From NCBI RefSeq assembly GCF_000738175.1, contig NZ_JFCH01000050.1, positions 1 through 64,000 of the forward strand: a DNA stretch of 64,000 nucleotides, given 5' to 3'. Below are positions 55,136 through 64,000 of this stretch, one piece after another. A model generated the notes under the pieces. It was given only the letters and a program-made list of their open reading frames with translations, was not told where the DNA came from and made no database searches. The translations under genes and the position numbers were made by a program. Every line of letters begins with the position of its first letter. The stretch's first letter is position 1. Origin of the DNA: Corynebacterium jeikeium (GTDB lineage Bacteria; Actinomycetota; Actinomycetes; Mycobacteriales; Mycobacteriaceae).

Positions 55136-57859
55136 ATGGTAGCGCCCGAGACACAACAGCAACCCAGCTGGCGCTTTGCCGGGACCTTCCGGCCGTATCA
55201 GCAGCGCATCCTCGAACGCTTCGGTGACCTGAAGCAGGATCACCGCATCCACATTGTCGCCGCTCCCGGGTCAGGCAAAACGATTCTCGGACTGGAACTC
55301 ATCTGCCGCCTCGGCCAACCAGCCCTGATCCTGGCTCCCACCATCACCATCCGCGACCAGTGGATCGACCGTTTCGCGGTGCACTTTCAACACAACGACA
55401 CATCGAACCCGCGGGAATGGTGTTCCACCTCGCTACACAACCCAGCCTTCCTCACGGTCATCACCTACCAGGCGCTGTACTCCGCATATACTCAGGCGCT
55501 CGACGAGGAAACGGGAGAGGACTTCGCGGACCTCGACATTCTCGAAGCGGTTCGCGACATCGGAACGGTGTGCCTCGACGAAGCGCACCATCTGCGCTCC
55601 CAGTGGCACCGCGCCCTGACAGCCTTCATGGATCAGTTGGGTCGCCGAAAAGCAGTGCTCAACACCATCGCGCTCACGGCCACTCCGCCTTATGATTCCA
55701 CCCCCAGCGAATGGCAGCGCTACGAACAGCTATGCGGCCCTATCGACGAGGAGATCTTCGCCCCGGAACTCGTGGCCGCCGGTAACCTGTGCCCGCATCA
55801 GGACTACGTCTACGTTACAAAGCCCAGTCGGGAAGAAGAACAGGAAATCGCCGAGCTGCGTCGGCGTGGCAACGAAGTGCTAATGGACCTGCAACGGCAG
55901 GGCATCTTGGCGCAACTGGCAGAGGACCTCGGCCAACTCACGGACGAACAGCTGCAGATTGCCCTCGACGACGAAGAGAATCTCTACGCCCTTAAAATCC
56001 TTCTCGCTGCTGCTGGGCACCCGATAGCGCCGCATATCCAGGCGATACTCAGCGAAAAGCGCCCGGAACTCTCCGGCGAGCTGGGGCTTCAGTTCGTCAT
56101 CGACCACCCCGACTTCTTCCGCGCCAGCCCGACGGTGACCTCCTCTCTGCGGGCCAACAACCTGCTCAACAAAGGGAAGATTTCCGTCACGGGAGAGAAG
56201 AAGGTCAATCGGATCCTCACCCACTCCGCGGGCAAGATCCGCGCCGTCGGTGACATTGCCGAAGAAGAAGTCTCCGCGATGTCCGAAAATCTGCGCATGG
56301 TGATCCTCGCGGATTACGTTCAGCGGGATTACCTGTCCAGCGTGGGCAGTGACGATGCCCTGGTCCACCTGGGCGTCATCCCCATTTTCGAAGCACTGCG
56401 ACGGCGCGTAGGCGGCACCACAAAAATCGCCGCCATCAGCGGCTCGGTGGTCGTCATCCCGCGCTCGGCGCTGGATCGGGTGAAGCGCTTCGCGGCGCAC
56501 CTCGACGGGGAAGTCGCCTCCGCCAAGGACCTCAATGACGAGTATGTGGAGGTGCGCTTTTCCGGCGGCACGAGGGTGTCTGTGCCCGCCATTACCCGCG
56601 CCTTCCAGGAGGGATTGTTCACGATCCTGGTGGGCACCGCCGCCTTGCTGGGGGAGGGGTGGGATTCGCCCTGCGCCAACGCGCTCATCATCGCCAGCTC
56701 CGTGCGCGCGTTTATGCTGACGAACCAGATGCGCGGCCGGGTGATCCGGGTAGATCCCACCGTTCCTGATAAGACCGCGAATATCTGGCACATCGCAACG
56801 TGCGAACCGAGCCAAGGTGCCGGGCGCGGGACGTGGCTCGACCAGGTGGCACAGAGCGGGGCACAGGCGCTAAACATCGGCGCGGGGGAGTCCCTGGACG
56901 TGCTGGGCTCACACGACGTGCGCTCGCTGCAGAAGCGCTTCGAGGCTTTCGTCGCGCCGCGCGCCGATGCGCCGGTGATCGAGAACGGTTTCGACCGCTG
57001 CTTCGCTGAGCCACCCCTGCGCGCCTATCGCAGCATCGATGCCGCCAACGAACAGATGCTGGCACGGGCCTTCCGTCGGGACCTAATGCGCAACCAGTGG
57101 CTAGAAGCCCTAGACATGGGGAATGTGCCGGATGGCCAGCCCTACGAGATGCAGTTCCACATCGACGTTGAAAAGCCCGCATCGGCCGGGGTGGTGCCTT
57201 ACCTGGACGTTATTTTGGGCTACATCTTCTTCCTCGCGGTCATGTTCGGGCTGGCGGTGGGGCGCGTCCTGCCGCACCTCCCTGTCGGGGGACAGTGGCT
57301 GGCTTTCGGGGTGCTCGCACTGCTCGGCGGTGCGGCGGCCTTGCTGCGCGCGCGGAAGGTCCAGCAGCTGACGGATACCACCAAGCGCCTGAAAGCCGAG
57401 GCCACGGCTCTGGTGCGCACGCTGAGCGCCCTCGGAATGATCGAAACCCGCAACCTCATGGCCATCGTCGACGAAGGCGCCATCGGCGCGAATGTACGCC
57501 TGTCCGGCGGAACCTTCGCCGAAAGGAAGCTTTTTGCGGACGCCATGACTCAGTTGTCTGGGGAGGTCCGCAACGCGCGCTACCTCATTGCGCCCGCGCA
57601 TCAGGTTCGCATCCGTGGAATCTTTTGTGCCCAGTCGGTGCCGGACGTGCTCGGTACGCGCCGGGAGAACGTGGATGAGTTCTTGCGCCAACTCCAGCGC
57701 GTGGGCCTGCCGATGCGTGCGGTGTACACCCGCAGCCAGGAGGGCCGGGAGTTCCTCTTGCAGGCGCGCAAGCTCAGCGGAACCAACATTGCAGCTCGCT
57801 TGGCTAGCCAGACGCGGCGCTACGAGAAGCAGTCACCGTTGGAATTTCCTATTGTCTGA
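55136..57859 (+). CDS. SF2 helicase with two C-terminal membrane segments
   Basis: A 907-residue DEAH helicase. Motif Q-like FRPYQQRIL, motif I APGSGKT (near residue 45), DEAH (148), LTATP (180), a roughly 190-residue insert, then domain 2 with LLGEGWDSP and the arginine-finger motif QMRGRVIR (near 531). The fold looks closest to XPB/type III restriction-type helicases. After about residue 685 come two hydrophobic spans (about 690-712 and 720-740), then a basic helix and a 140-residue C-terminal domain of unknown family. A membrane-bound helicase is unusual. TAGACT ends 7 bases before the ATG. It directly follows ssrA. Function unknown; a defence or DNA-uptake role is conceivable. Confidence 0.88.
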   Translation: MVAPETQQQPSWRFAGTFRPYQQRILERFGDLKQDHRIHIVAAPGSGKTILGLELICRLGQPALILAPTITIRDQWIDRFAVHFQHNDTSNPREWCSTSLHNPAFLTVITYQALYSAYTQALDEETGEDFADLDILEAVRDIGTVCLDEAHHLRSQWHRALTAFMDQLGRRKAVLNTIALTATPPYDSTPSEWQRYEQLCGPIDEEIFAPELVAAGNLCPHQDYVYVTKPSREEEQEIAELRRRGNEVLMDLQRQGILAQLAEDLGQLTDEQLQIALDDEENLYALKILLAAAGHPIAPHIQAILSEKRPELSGELGLQFVIDHPDFFRASPTVTSSLRANNLLNKGKISVTGEKKVNRILTHSAGKIRAVGDIAEEEVSAMSENLRMVILADYVQRDYLSSVGSDDALVHLGVIPIFEALRRRVGGTTKIAAISGSVVVIPRSALDRVKRFAAHLDGEVASAKDLNDEYVEVRFSGGTRVSVPAITRAFQEGLFTILVGTAALLGEGWDSPCANALIIASSVRAFMLTNQMRGRVIRVDPTVPDKTANIWHIATCEPSQGAGRGTWLDQVAQSGAQALNIGAGESLDVLGSHDVRSLQKRFEAFVAPRADAPVIENGFDRCFAEPPLRAYRSIDAANEQMLARAFRRDLMRNQWLEALDMGNVPDGQPYEMQFHIDVEKPASAGVVPYLDVILGYIFFLAVMFGLAVGRVLPHLPVGGQWLAFGVLALLGGAAALLRARKVQQLTDTTKRLKAEATALVRTLSALGMIETRNLMAIVDEGAIGANVRLSGGTFAERKLFADAMTQLSGEVRNARYLIAPAHQVRIRGIFCAQSVPDVLGTRRENVDEFLRQLQRVGLPMRAVYTRSQEGREFLLQARKLSGTNIAARLASQTRRYEKQSPLEFPIV

Positions 57860-57882
57860 CTCCTCACACTATTCTAAGGTGC

Positions 57883-59238
57883 ATGAATGCAGTCCTAGTC
57901 GCCGTCGTCGTCATGCTGGCCCTCGCCCTGCTTCGGGTGCATGTGGTTCTGGCGCTTTTCATCGGAGCCATCGTCGGTGGTCTCCTCAGCGGCCTTGGCC
58001 TTGATGCCACGATGGTGGCCTTCCAGGAAGGCCTCTCCGGCGGCGCGAAAATCGCGCTGAGCTATGCCCTGCTCGGTGCATTTGCGATGGCCGTCGCCAG
58101 CGCGGGACTACCCAAGCTTCTGGCGGACTCCCTACTGGGGAAACTGGGCGTCACTAACGAAGAAACAAAGAGCCGCGCCGTCGCCGCAACGAAATGGTTG
58201 ATGCTGGCCGGCATCCTCGCTATGGCTGTGATGAGTCAGAACCTCATCCCCGTGCACATCGCGTTTATTCCGCTGATCATTCCTCCGCTACTGAGCGTCT
58301 TCAACAAACTGCAGCTGGACCGCCGCGCGGTCACCTGTATTTTGACGTTCGGCCTGATCACCACATACATGTGGATCCCGCTGGGCTTCGGATCGATCTT
58401 CCTGAACGACATCCTGCTGGGCAACATCGACAACGCGGGTATGAGCACCGATGGCATCAACGTGATGCAGGCGATGGGCATTCCGGCGCTGGGTATGTTC
58501 TGTGGTTTGCTGATCGCGGTCTTCATCACCTATCGCAAGCCACGTGAGTACGAAGAACGCCCGATTGTGGAGGTCGAGACCGACCCGGCCGGTGAGGTTT
58601 CCCGCTACAAGATCGTCGTCTCCGTCATTGCGATCATCGCCACCTTTGCCGTGCAGGTTGTAATGCAGTCGATGGACATGGAGGCCGATTCGCTGCTGAT
58701 CGGCGCCCTGGTGGGCTTGACGATATTCATGGGCACCGGTGCGGTGGATTGGAGGAAGGCCGACGATGTCTTCACCGCTGGTATGCGCATGATGGCCCTG
58801 ATCGGCTTCATTATGATCACCGCCCAGGGCTTCGCCGCGGTTATGCAGGCCACTGGCGAGGTCGAGAGCCTGGTCAACACTTCCGCTGAATTGTTCGCGG
58901 GTAACAAGGCCGCCGCCGCCCTGGTGATGCTGTTGGTTGGCCTGGTGGTCACCATGGGCATTGGTTCGAGCTTCTCCACCCTGCCGATCGTTGCAACGAT
59001 CTACGTGCCCCTGTGTGCCTCGATGGGCTTCTCGCCGCTCGCCACTGTAGCGATTGTGGGTACTGCGGGTGCTCTTGGTGACGCCGGTTCCCCGGCCTCC
59101 GACTCGACCCTAGGCCCCACGTCGGGTCTGAACGCGGATGGCCAGCACGACCACATCCGGGATTCCGTGATCCCGACGTTCCTGCACTTTAATATTCCGC
59201 TGCTGATCGCCGGCTGGATCGCGGCGATGGTTCTGTAG
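57883..59238 (+). CDS. Na+/H+ antiporter family transporter (YuiF-like)
   Basis: A 451-residue polytopic membrane protein. It follows the B. subtilis YuiF family closely: LRVHVVLALFIGAIVGGLLSGLG, ALSYALLGAFAMAVASAGLP, SQNLIPVHIAFIPLIIPPLL, and near the end MGIGSSFSTLPIV and GDAGSPASDSTLGPTSGLNADGQHDH. YuiF-type proteins are thought to move amino acids (histidine has been suggested) rather than act as simple antiporters. TATTCT ends 7 bases before the ATG. The gene starts 23 bases after the helicase stop. Confidence 0.88.
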   Translation: MNAVLVAVVVMLALALLRVHVVLALFIGAIVGGLLSGLGLDATMVAFQEGLSGGAKIALSYALLGAFAMAVASAGLPKLLADSLLGKLGVTNEETKSRAVAATKWLMLAGILAMAVMSQNLIPVHIAFIPLIIPPLLSVFNKLQLDRRAVTCILTFGLITTYMWIPLGFGSIFLNDILLGNIDNAGMSTDGINVMQAMGIPALGMFCGLLIAVFITYRKPREYEERPIVEVETDPAGEVSRYKIVVSVIAIIATFAVQVVMQSMDMEADSLLIGALVGLTIFMGTGAVDWRKADDVFTAGMRMMALIGFIMITAQGFAAVMQATGEVESLVNTSAELFAGNKAAAALVMLLVGLVVTMGIGSSFSTLPIVATIYVPLCASMGFSPLATVAIVGTAGALGDAGSPASDSTLGPTSGLNADGQHDHIRDSVIPTFLHFNIPLLIAGWIAAMVL

Positions 59239-59300
59239 CTGCTAGAACTCACCAGCAGGTAGGGCGCTGGTATATTAGGGGGCATCAAAGGGGAGGGGCG

Positions 59301-60848
59301 CTAATAGCGCACCACCAGGTTGCGTGCGTCCGTTGGCCCCAGCAGGATCTCCGGTGCCAAGCCGAAGTTGGTCCAGCGGGTACGGCTGGCCCAGTCCAGG
59401 GCTTCCTCTCCCATGTTGTGGCGGAAGTTCACCGCAATGCCGTCGGAGTAGAAGCGCAGCTGGGTGGCTCCGGTGGGCCAGTTCTTCGCCGCGGGGGTTT
59501 CCAGGAATACCGCGTGGGTATCGACGTCCGGCTTATCTCGGTGCGCACGGTGAGTGTGGCCCGCCAGCACCAGCTTCACGCCCGGCGCCGCCTGAATCAT
59601 CTTCTGCAGTCTGATCAGATCCGGGTCACGCAGAATAAAAGCAGGTCCGGCAGCGTTCGACCAGCCGGCCTCGCGCGTCATGGGGTGGTGCAGCATCAGC
59701 ACGGTTGGTTTGTTCGGATCGCGGCGCAAGAAGCCTTCGATCTGACGAAACTGCTGTGGCTCGATCCGCCCGCCAGACTTATCTAGCTCCGTGGAATCAA
59801 TGCCGATTACGCGCACGCCTGCGGGCTCTAGATCCATCATCCAGGCCTGCTGTCGCGGCTCGAAGACGTCACCGAATGGGTCGAAGTGCTCTTTGCCGTA
59901 GGGGGTGGCGGTTTCGTAACCGGAGGAGTCGTCGGCTTTGTGCGGCCGGTCGTGATTGCCGCGGGTTACGCGCCAGGTGCCGGAGAACGTATCCAGCATT
60001 TCCTTGGCACGTCGCACCTCGGCCGGGCGAGCTTCACTTGTTACATCACCATTGACAAACAGGTGCGTAGCGCCGCAATCCTCGGCCGTCTTAATGACCG
60101 CATCCAGGCACACCTCCGGGTAGGGTGCGGATTTCGGGTTGGGCACCGCCGGCGGTGGAAAGCCATCGAACCACAGGCCATCCTGGGCCTCACCCATGTG
60201 CACATCGTTCGCCACGACCACGGTCTGCAGTACCTCGCCGGACAATTTAGGCAAGGTAGTGAACTCTTTCTTCTTCTCCTGGAAGTAGTTGTGAGTCGCG
60301 TTGGCTTCGATGCCGTGGGAGGAAGCGCTGAAGTGATACTTGGTTTCCGGCTGTAGGCCTTCGATAGTCATGATGTGGAAGAAGGTGTTCTTCTCCGAGC
60401 GCACGACCTTCGTATCCTGCGGGTTATCTTCCGGCCATACGCGCAGCGTGCCTTCGGTAGGCATACCCACGGGGCGCTCAGCGATGCTCACCTTTGCGTC
60501 CCACGTCAACCAGCTAATCGTCACTGAATCCTCCGTAACAGTGACTACCTGCAGGTCACCGGCAAGGAAAGCGCCGTTGGGGCCGGTGCCCTTGTGGCCC
60601 ATAACCCAGCCGGTCTCGGAGCTGCCGATGTTGCTTGGGGTGAAGCTCGCCGACCCGGCCAAGCTTGGAGTATTAGCGGATCCCAGGGCTGAACTCCCAG
60701 CCAACCCACTGCCCGCCAGGCCGGAGCCGCCCGTGCCCGGTGCCGCACCGGCCTTCGCAAGCGGCCCTACCACGAAGGCTGCGGAACCGGCGCTGAAACC
60801 CAGCGCTTTGAAGAATCGGCGTCGAGAAAAAATACCTTTACTACCCAT
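59301..60848 (-). CDS. Tat-exported calcineurin-like metallophosphoesterase
   Basis: A 515-residue phosphoesterase. The N-terminus carries a twin-arginine signal (FSRRRFFKALGFSAG ... AGAAPG), so it should be exported folded. A fibronectin-like domain like that of purple acid phosphatases (residues about 95-200) is followed by the catalytic core with the metal ligands VVANDVHMGE, VNGDVTSE, TRGNHDRPH, LMLHHPM and AGHTHRAHRD. It probably hydrolyses phosphate esters outside the cell. Start ATG 60846-60848; TACCCT lies 8 bases upstream (leaderless). Substrate unknown. Confidence 0.88.
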   Translation of the reverse strand: MGSKGIFSRRRFFKALGFSAGSAAFVVGPLAKAGAAPGTGGSGLAGSGLAGSSALGSANTPSLAGSASFTPSNIGSSETGWVMGHKGTGPNGAFLAGDLQVVTVTEDSVTISWLTWDAKVSIAERPVGMPTEGTLRVWPEDNPQDTKVVRSEKNTFFHIMTIEGLQPETKYHFSASSHGIEANATHNYFQEKKKEFTTLPKLSGEVLQTVVVANDVHMGEAQDGLWFDGFPPPAVPNPKSAPYPEVCLDAVIKTAEDCGATHLFVNGDVTSEARPAEVRRAKEMLDTFSGTWRVTRGNHDRPHKADDSSGYETATPYGKEHFDPFGDVFEPRQQAWMMDLEPAGVRVIGIDSTELDKSGGRIEPQQFRQIEGFLRRDPNKPTVLMLHHPMTREAGWSNAAGPAFILRDPDLIRLQKMIQAAPGVKLVLAGHTHRAHRDKPDVDTHAVFLETPAAKNWPTGATQLRFYSDGIAVNFRHNMGEEALDWASRTRWTNFGLAPEILLGPTDARNLVVRY

Positions 60849-60947
60849 GAAGGCAAAGGGTAAAAGGTGTGCGTGACCAGCAACCAGCCTAAAAGCAGCG
60901 GGTAGGGAAAGGCCGGGCAAATACTGGGTTAACGGCTAAGGCCGTAC

Positions 60948-62621
60948 CTAGTTAATCTTCTGCTCGTGGCCTGCCCACGCTTCCTCACGCAGTTCGTTCT
61001 TGCGAACCTTGCCTGTGGAGGTTCGGGGCAGTTCGTCGAGAATGCGCACGTCACGCGGAACCTTGTAGCCGGCGATGTGCGCACGACAGTAGGCGATCAC
61101 GGCTTCTTCCAAGGCGGACTCGTCTCCGCCGCGGGCCTCCGGGCGAAGGGTTACGTAGGCGCGTGGACGCTCGCCCCATTTCTCATCTGGTACGCCGATG
61201 ACCGCACAGTCGGAGACATCGGGGTGGCTGATAACGGCCTGCTCGACCTCGATGGTGGAGATGTTTTCGCCGCCGGAAACCACCACGTCCTTGGCTCGGT
61301 CCATCAGCTGGATGTAGCCGTTGGGGTGCATTACTCCGAGGTCGCCGGTGTGGAACCAGCCGCCACGGAAGGCATGCGCGGTGGCTTCCTCGTCCTTGAA
61401 ATATCCAGCCATAATGCCATTGCCGGTCAGGATGATCTCGCCCAGCGTCGCACCGTCGGCGGGCACGTCCACCAGCGCTTCGTCTAGGTGTTCGGTCGGC
61501 TCGATCACGCGGACGTCTTCGTTGGTGATGGACGCCACGCCCTGGCGCGCCTTCAGAACCGCACGGCGGCGAACCGTCATGTCCGCCCATTCGGGCTGTG
61601 CCTCGCAGACGGTGAACGGCCCGTAGCTCTCGGTCAGGCCGTACACGTGGGTAACCTCCACGCCGATGTTCTCGCAACGGGTGATGGTCGTTGGGCTCGG
61701 TGGTGCGCCCGCGGTGGTGACGCGCAGGTTCGTCACACGGCGCTTGTTCTCGTCATCTACCAGCGTGTTGAGCACGGCTGGGGCGCCGCACATGGCAGTC
61801 ACACCTTCGGTGCGGATTAGTTCCCACATCTCTGGGCCGCGCACCGCGCGCAGCGCCACCTGGGTTGCGCTGACAGCCATCGCCGCCCAGCCTGTGCACC
61901 AGCCGGAGCAGTGGAACATCGGCAGCGTCCACAGGTACACGGTGTCGTGGCTGAAATGCTGCGTGTGCGCCTGCCCCAGCGCGTTCAGGTAAGCGCCGCG
62001 GTGGGTGTAGATCACGCCCTTCGGCTTTCCGGTGGTGCCGGAGGTGTAGTTGATCGCAATGGTCTCATTCTCGTCGTGCACGCGGTAGGGCAGTGGCTCT
62101 TCGTCGCGGTGTCCGGCTAGGTAGTCGCTAAATGTTGTTACTAGTGACGCCCCCTGCGTGTCAGTTTCCCCGTTGTCAACCGGGGGCTCTACGCCTTCCT
62201 TGTCGGCGATGTACACGGCTCGGCGCAGGTTTCGCTCACTGCTGGCGAGGATGGGGTCGATCAGTTCCTTCTCGCCAACCAGAACGTCGATGGAGGAGTG
62301 GTCGAGGATGTAGTTAACTTCCTTGGGTGCCAGGCGGGTGTTGATCGGCACCGTCACCGCATTCGCCAGCGGCACGGCGAATTGAGCCAGCAGGGCCTCG
62401 TAGCTATTGGCAGCGAGAATGCCCACGCGGTCGCCTTCGGCTACTTGGTCGGCGATGAGGGCGTGGGCGAAGGCCTGAGCGTCTTCATTGAACTCTGCGA
62501 AGGTGATGCGCCGTGGTCCGTCGACTGCGGCGATCTTGTTGGGGTGAACCTGTGCGGAGCGTTGCAAGAAGCGCAGAGGAGTGAGTGGAGCGTTTAAGCC
62601 GTGCTGCGATGCGAAAGTCAT
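60948..62621 (-). CDS. AMP-dependent acyl-CoA synthetase
   Basis: A 557-residue ANL-superfamily ligase activating a carboxylic acid with ATP and CoA. The AMP-binding motif is YTSGTTGKPKGV. TAGAPPSPTTI, VYGLTESYGP, WFHTGDLGV and the C-terminal Lys in RTSTGKVRKNEL are all present. It resembles medium/long-chain fatty-acid-CoA ligases (FadD/AlkK type) and would suit a lipid-using bacterium with secreted lipases. Start ATG 62619-62621; TACAGT lies 7 bases upstream. Chain-length preference unknown. Confidence 0.9.
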   Translation of the reverse strand: MTFASQHGLNAPLTPLRFLQRSAQVHPNKIAAVDGPRRITFAEFNEDAQAFAHALIADQVAEGDRVGILAANSYEALLAQFAVPLANAVTVPINTRLAPKEVNYILDHSSIDVLVGEKELIDPILASSERNLRRAVYIADKEGVEPPVDNGETDTQGASLVTTFSDYLAGHRDEEPLPYRVHDENETIAINYTSGTTGKPKGVIYTHRGAYLNALGQAHTQHFSHDTVYLWTLPMFHCSGWCTGWAAMAVSATQVALRAVRGPEMWELIRTEGVTAMCGAPAVLNTLVDDENKRRVTNLRVTTAGAPPSPTTITRCENIGVEVTHVYGLTESYGPFTVCEAQPEWADMTVRRRAVLKARQGVASITNEDVRVIEPTEHLDEALVDVPADGATLGEIILTGNGIMAGYFKDEEATAHAFRGGWFHTGDLGVMHPNGYIQLMDRAKDVVVSGGENISTIEVEQAVISHPDVSDCAVIGVPDEKWGERPRAYVTLRPEARGGDESALEEAVIAYCRAHIAGYKVPRDVRILDELPRTSTGKVRKNELREEAWAGHEQKIN

Positions 62622-62696
62622 GCTCGCGACTGTAACCCAGATCACTAAACCCTGTGTGAGGTTTGTGGAAAATGAATTTTGCTACGGTGGGGCACG

Positions 62697-63341
62697 ATGA
62701 GGTATTTAAGATTCGCTAAGAAAACGACGAGTCCACAGATCGCTTGTTCCACTTCGCGCATCGCTCGCCGCAGCGCCACAGTAGTAATGGCGGCTGCGCT
62801 GGGTATGTCAGCTGCTGCCTGTGCGTCTGATGATTCCGGCGACGACTCTGCAGAGAAGGAGACCGTGATCACCACGGTGCAGGAAAGTGCTGAGGCTTCC
62901 GAAGCTACTGATTCTTCTGATTCTTCTGATTCTTCTGGGGAGTCGGAGCAGCCCCGCGATACTCAGGATGCCCCCGCAGAGGGAGGCACGGGCAGTAGGC
63001 TCCACAGGATCACCGTCGATGGCAAGGAAGTGGATACCAAGCTGTTCTCCCCGGTGCGTTGCGAACTGGATGAGGACGACGGACGCGAAGTGCTAGAGGT
63101 CGACTTCGGCAAGGACGATGACGACCGTAACGAGCTGGATATCGATATCCATACCGACCAGCCAGTTCTAGAGTCCCTGGACTTCGAATACAAAGGTGTC
63201 GAATATGAGATCGATGACGACCATGCCGCCTCGGCCACGGTGAAGCGCCAAGGCGGCAACTATGTCGTCGAAGGCACCCCGATGGAGGACGATTCGAACC
63301 GTACGATCGCCCTCACCGTGGAGTTCACCTGCGCCAACTAG
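62697..63341 (+). CDS. LpqH-like lipoprotein
   Basis: A 214-residue lipoprotein. A long basic N-terminus precedes a hydrophobic signal ending SAAAC, the likely lipidated Cys (residue about 43). A Ser/Asp/Glu-rich linker follows (including a DSSDSSDSS run), then a roughly 110-residue domain resembling the mycobacterial 19-kDa antigen LpqH: SPVRCEL at the first Cys and ALTVEFTC at the last. The many acidic residues are unusual. TACGGT ends 8 bases before the ATG. Divergent from the acyl-CoA ligase. Role unknown; an outer-surface adhesin or lipid carrier is possible. Confidence 0.75.
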   Translation: MRYLRFAKKTTSPQIACSTSRIARRSATVVMAAALGMSAAACASDDSGDDSAEKETVITTVQESAEASEATDSSDSSDSSGESEQPRDTQDAPAEGGTGSRLHRITVDGKEVDTKLFSPVRCELDEDDGREVLEVDFGKDDDDRNELDIDIHTDQPVLESLDFEYKGVEYEIDDDHAASATVKRQGGNYVVEGTPMEDDSNRTIALTVEFTCAN

Positions 63342-63348
63342 TGGCGGC

Positions 63349-63390
63349 GTTATAGCCCGCTGGTTATAGCGTGTTGGTTACAGTGCGCTG
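63349..63390. repeat. Three tandem 14-base repeats at the symporter 3' end
   Basis: GTTATAGCCCGCTG, GTTATAGCGTGTTG and GTTACAGTGCGCTG follow one another without gaps. The third unit contains the last codons and stop of the symporter on the minus strand. Confidence 0.85.
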
Positions 63391-64000
63391 CGCCAGGGGT
63401 TCTTGATATCCACCAGGAACTTCTCCACATCCTCCGGGCGTGCCCGCAGGGTCGGGTCGAAGTCCAAGTAGGCCTTAGTCTCCCGGGCGATGAGCCCGGA
63501 GAGAATCAGCATGCCCACCAGGTTCGGCAGCGCCATCAGGCCGTTGGCAATGTCCGCGAAGGTCCAGGCCAGGCCGATCTCCGTGGTGGCACCGACGAAA
63601 ACCACACACGTAAACAGCATGCGGTAGGGCAGGGAAGCCCAGGATCCAAAGGCACGCTCAGCGTTTCGCTCGCCATAGTAGGACCATCCCAGGATCGTGG
63701 AGAAAGCGAAGAACACGATGGAGAGGGAGACGATGGTGCCGCCCCACTCCGAGCCGATGCCCTTGCTAAAAGCCTGAGCCGTCATGTTGGCCGCATTATC
63801 CTCGCCTGTATCCCACACGCCGGTGGTGATGATCACCAGGCCGGTCATGGTCACCACGATGATCGTGTCGATAAACGTCTGAGTCATAGAGACCAAGCCC
63901 TGGCGCACAGGGTGGGTGGTCTTCGCCGCAGCAGCTGCAATTGCGGCCGATCCCATGCCGGACTCGTTGGAGAAAATGCCGCGGGCCACACCCATCTGCA
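63378..64000 (-). CDS. Sodium:alanine symporter family protein (partial, 5' end beyond right edge)
   Basis: About 207 C-terminal codons of an AGCS-family amino-acid:cation symporter. Visible are GVARGIFSNESGMGSAAIAAAAA, the family signature region, QTFIDTIIVVTMTGLVII, and ILGWSYYGERNAERAFG, followed by two more membrane segments and a charged cytoplasmic tail. It should import alanine or glycine with Na+. The start and first half are outside the window. The stop lies within a 14-base tandem repeat. Confidence 0.93.
   Translation of the reverse strand, partial: QMGVARGIFSNESGMGSAAIAAAAAKTTHPVRQGLVSMTQTFIDTIIVVTMTGLVIITTGVWDTGEDNAANMTAQAFSKGIGSEWGGTIVSLSIVFFAFSTILGWSYYGERNAERAFGSWASLPYRMLFTCVVFVGATTEIGLAWTFADIANGLMALPNLVGMLILSGLIARETKAYLDFDPTLRARPEDVEKFLVDIKNPWRSAL

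Noticed and set aside
54646..55136. Integrated phage or island at ssrA
   Set aside because: No integrase and no duplicated ssrA 3' end were seen in the following 9 kb.

Overview
The window is a gene-dense, GC-rich actinobacterial chromosome segment, almost certainly Corynebacterium. A resuscitation-promoting factor, SepH, mycobacterial-style XPB and Lhr helicases, an LpqH-like lipoprotein and several actinobacterial DUF families point there. So do blocks in the order I recall from C. glutamicum: hisN / second IMPase / prfB / ftsE-ftsX-smpB, and rpf / cspB / DUF2771 / ... / serC / gltA / FKBP. Many start codons lie 6-9 bases after a TANNNT-like hexamer with no Shine-Dalgarno sequence, the layout of leaderless transcripts common in corynebacteria. 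The species cannot be fixed from sequence alone; a lipophilic species of the C. jeikeium type is only a guess.

Layout. 1-5.3 kb: XPB helicase (cut by the left edge), its helicase-associated partner, a 62-residue protein, a secreted Rpf and a 429-base regulatory region shared with the cold-shock gene cspB. 5.3-12.8 kb: DUF2771, glutaminyl cyclase-type lipoprotein, DUF3027, purine permease, SpoU methyltransferase, DUF6928 and SepH. 12.9-21.8 kb: serC, gltA, FKBP, an ABC exporter whose permease is split in two, aldo/keto reductase, enoyl-CoA hydratase and a glutamate-cysteine ligase-like enzyme. 21.9-25.6 kb: tRNA-Arg(CCU), a decayed small membrane gene, an AT-rich leader, then an ornithine-cyclodeaminase-like gene followed by a divergent glutamine synthetase homologue. 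25.7-35.9 kb: folA-thyA, two tandem lipases, CysQ, and the overlapping lhr-nei repair pair.

35.9-39.3 kb is the accessory-looking part: a 777-base non-coding stretch, two secreted proteins of unknown function (the first with a pore-former-like beta pattern), tandem GC-rich repeats, an 82-residue membrane protein and two long inverted repeats. 39.3-45.7 kb: pgi, succinate-semialdehyde dehydrogenase, hisN, a second IMPase-family enzyme and prfB. 45.8-51.1 kb: bifunctional PutA and an AbgT transporter. 51.2-55.1 kb: ftsE-ftsX-smpB, a membrane protein with an IPWPDINLPS repeat, and the tmRNA gene ssrA, so SmpB and its RNA partner lie close together. 55.1-64 kb: an SF2 helicase with two membrane segments, a YuiF-type antiporter-family transporter, a Tat-exported phosphoesterase, an acyl-CoA ligase, an LpqH-like lipoprotein and a sodium:alanine symporter cut by the right edge.

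Most of the window is housekeeping. The best candidates for new biology are the membrane-anchored helicase beside ssrA, the cyclodeaminase/glutamine-synthetase-like pair with changed active-site residues, the secreted protein pair with its repeat-rich surroundings, and the compact divergent leaderless promoters. No CRISPR array, insertion sequence, integrase or rRNA gene was seen.
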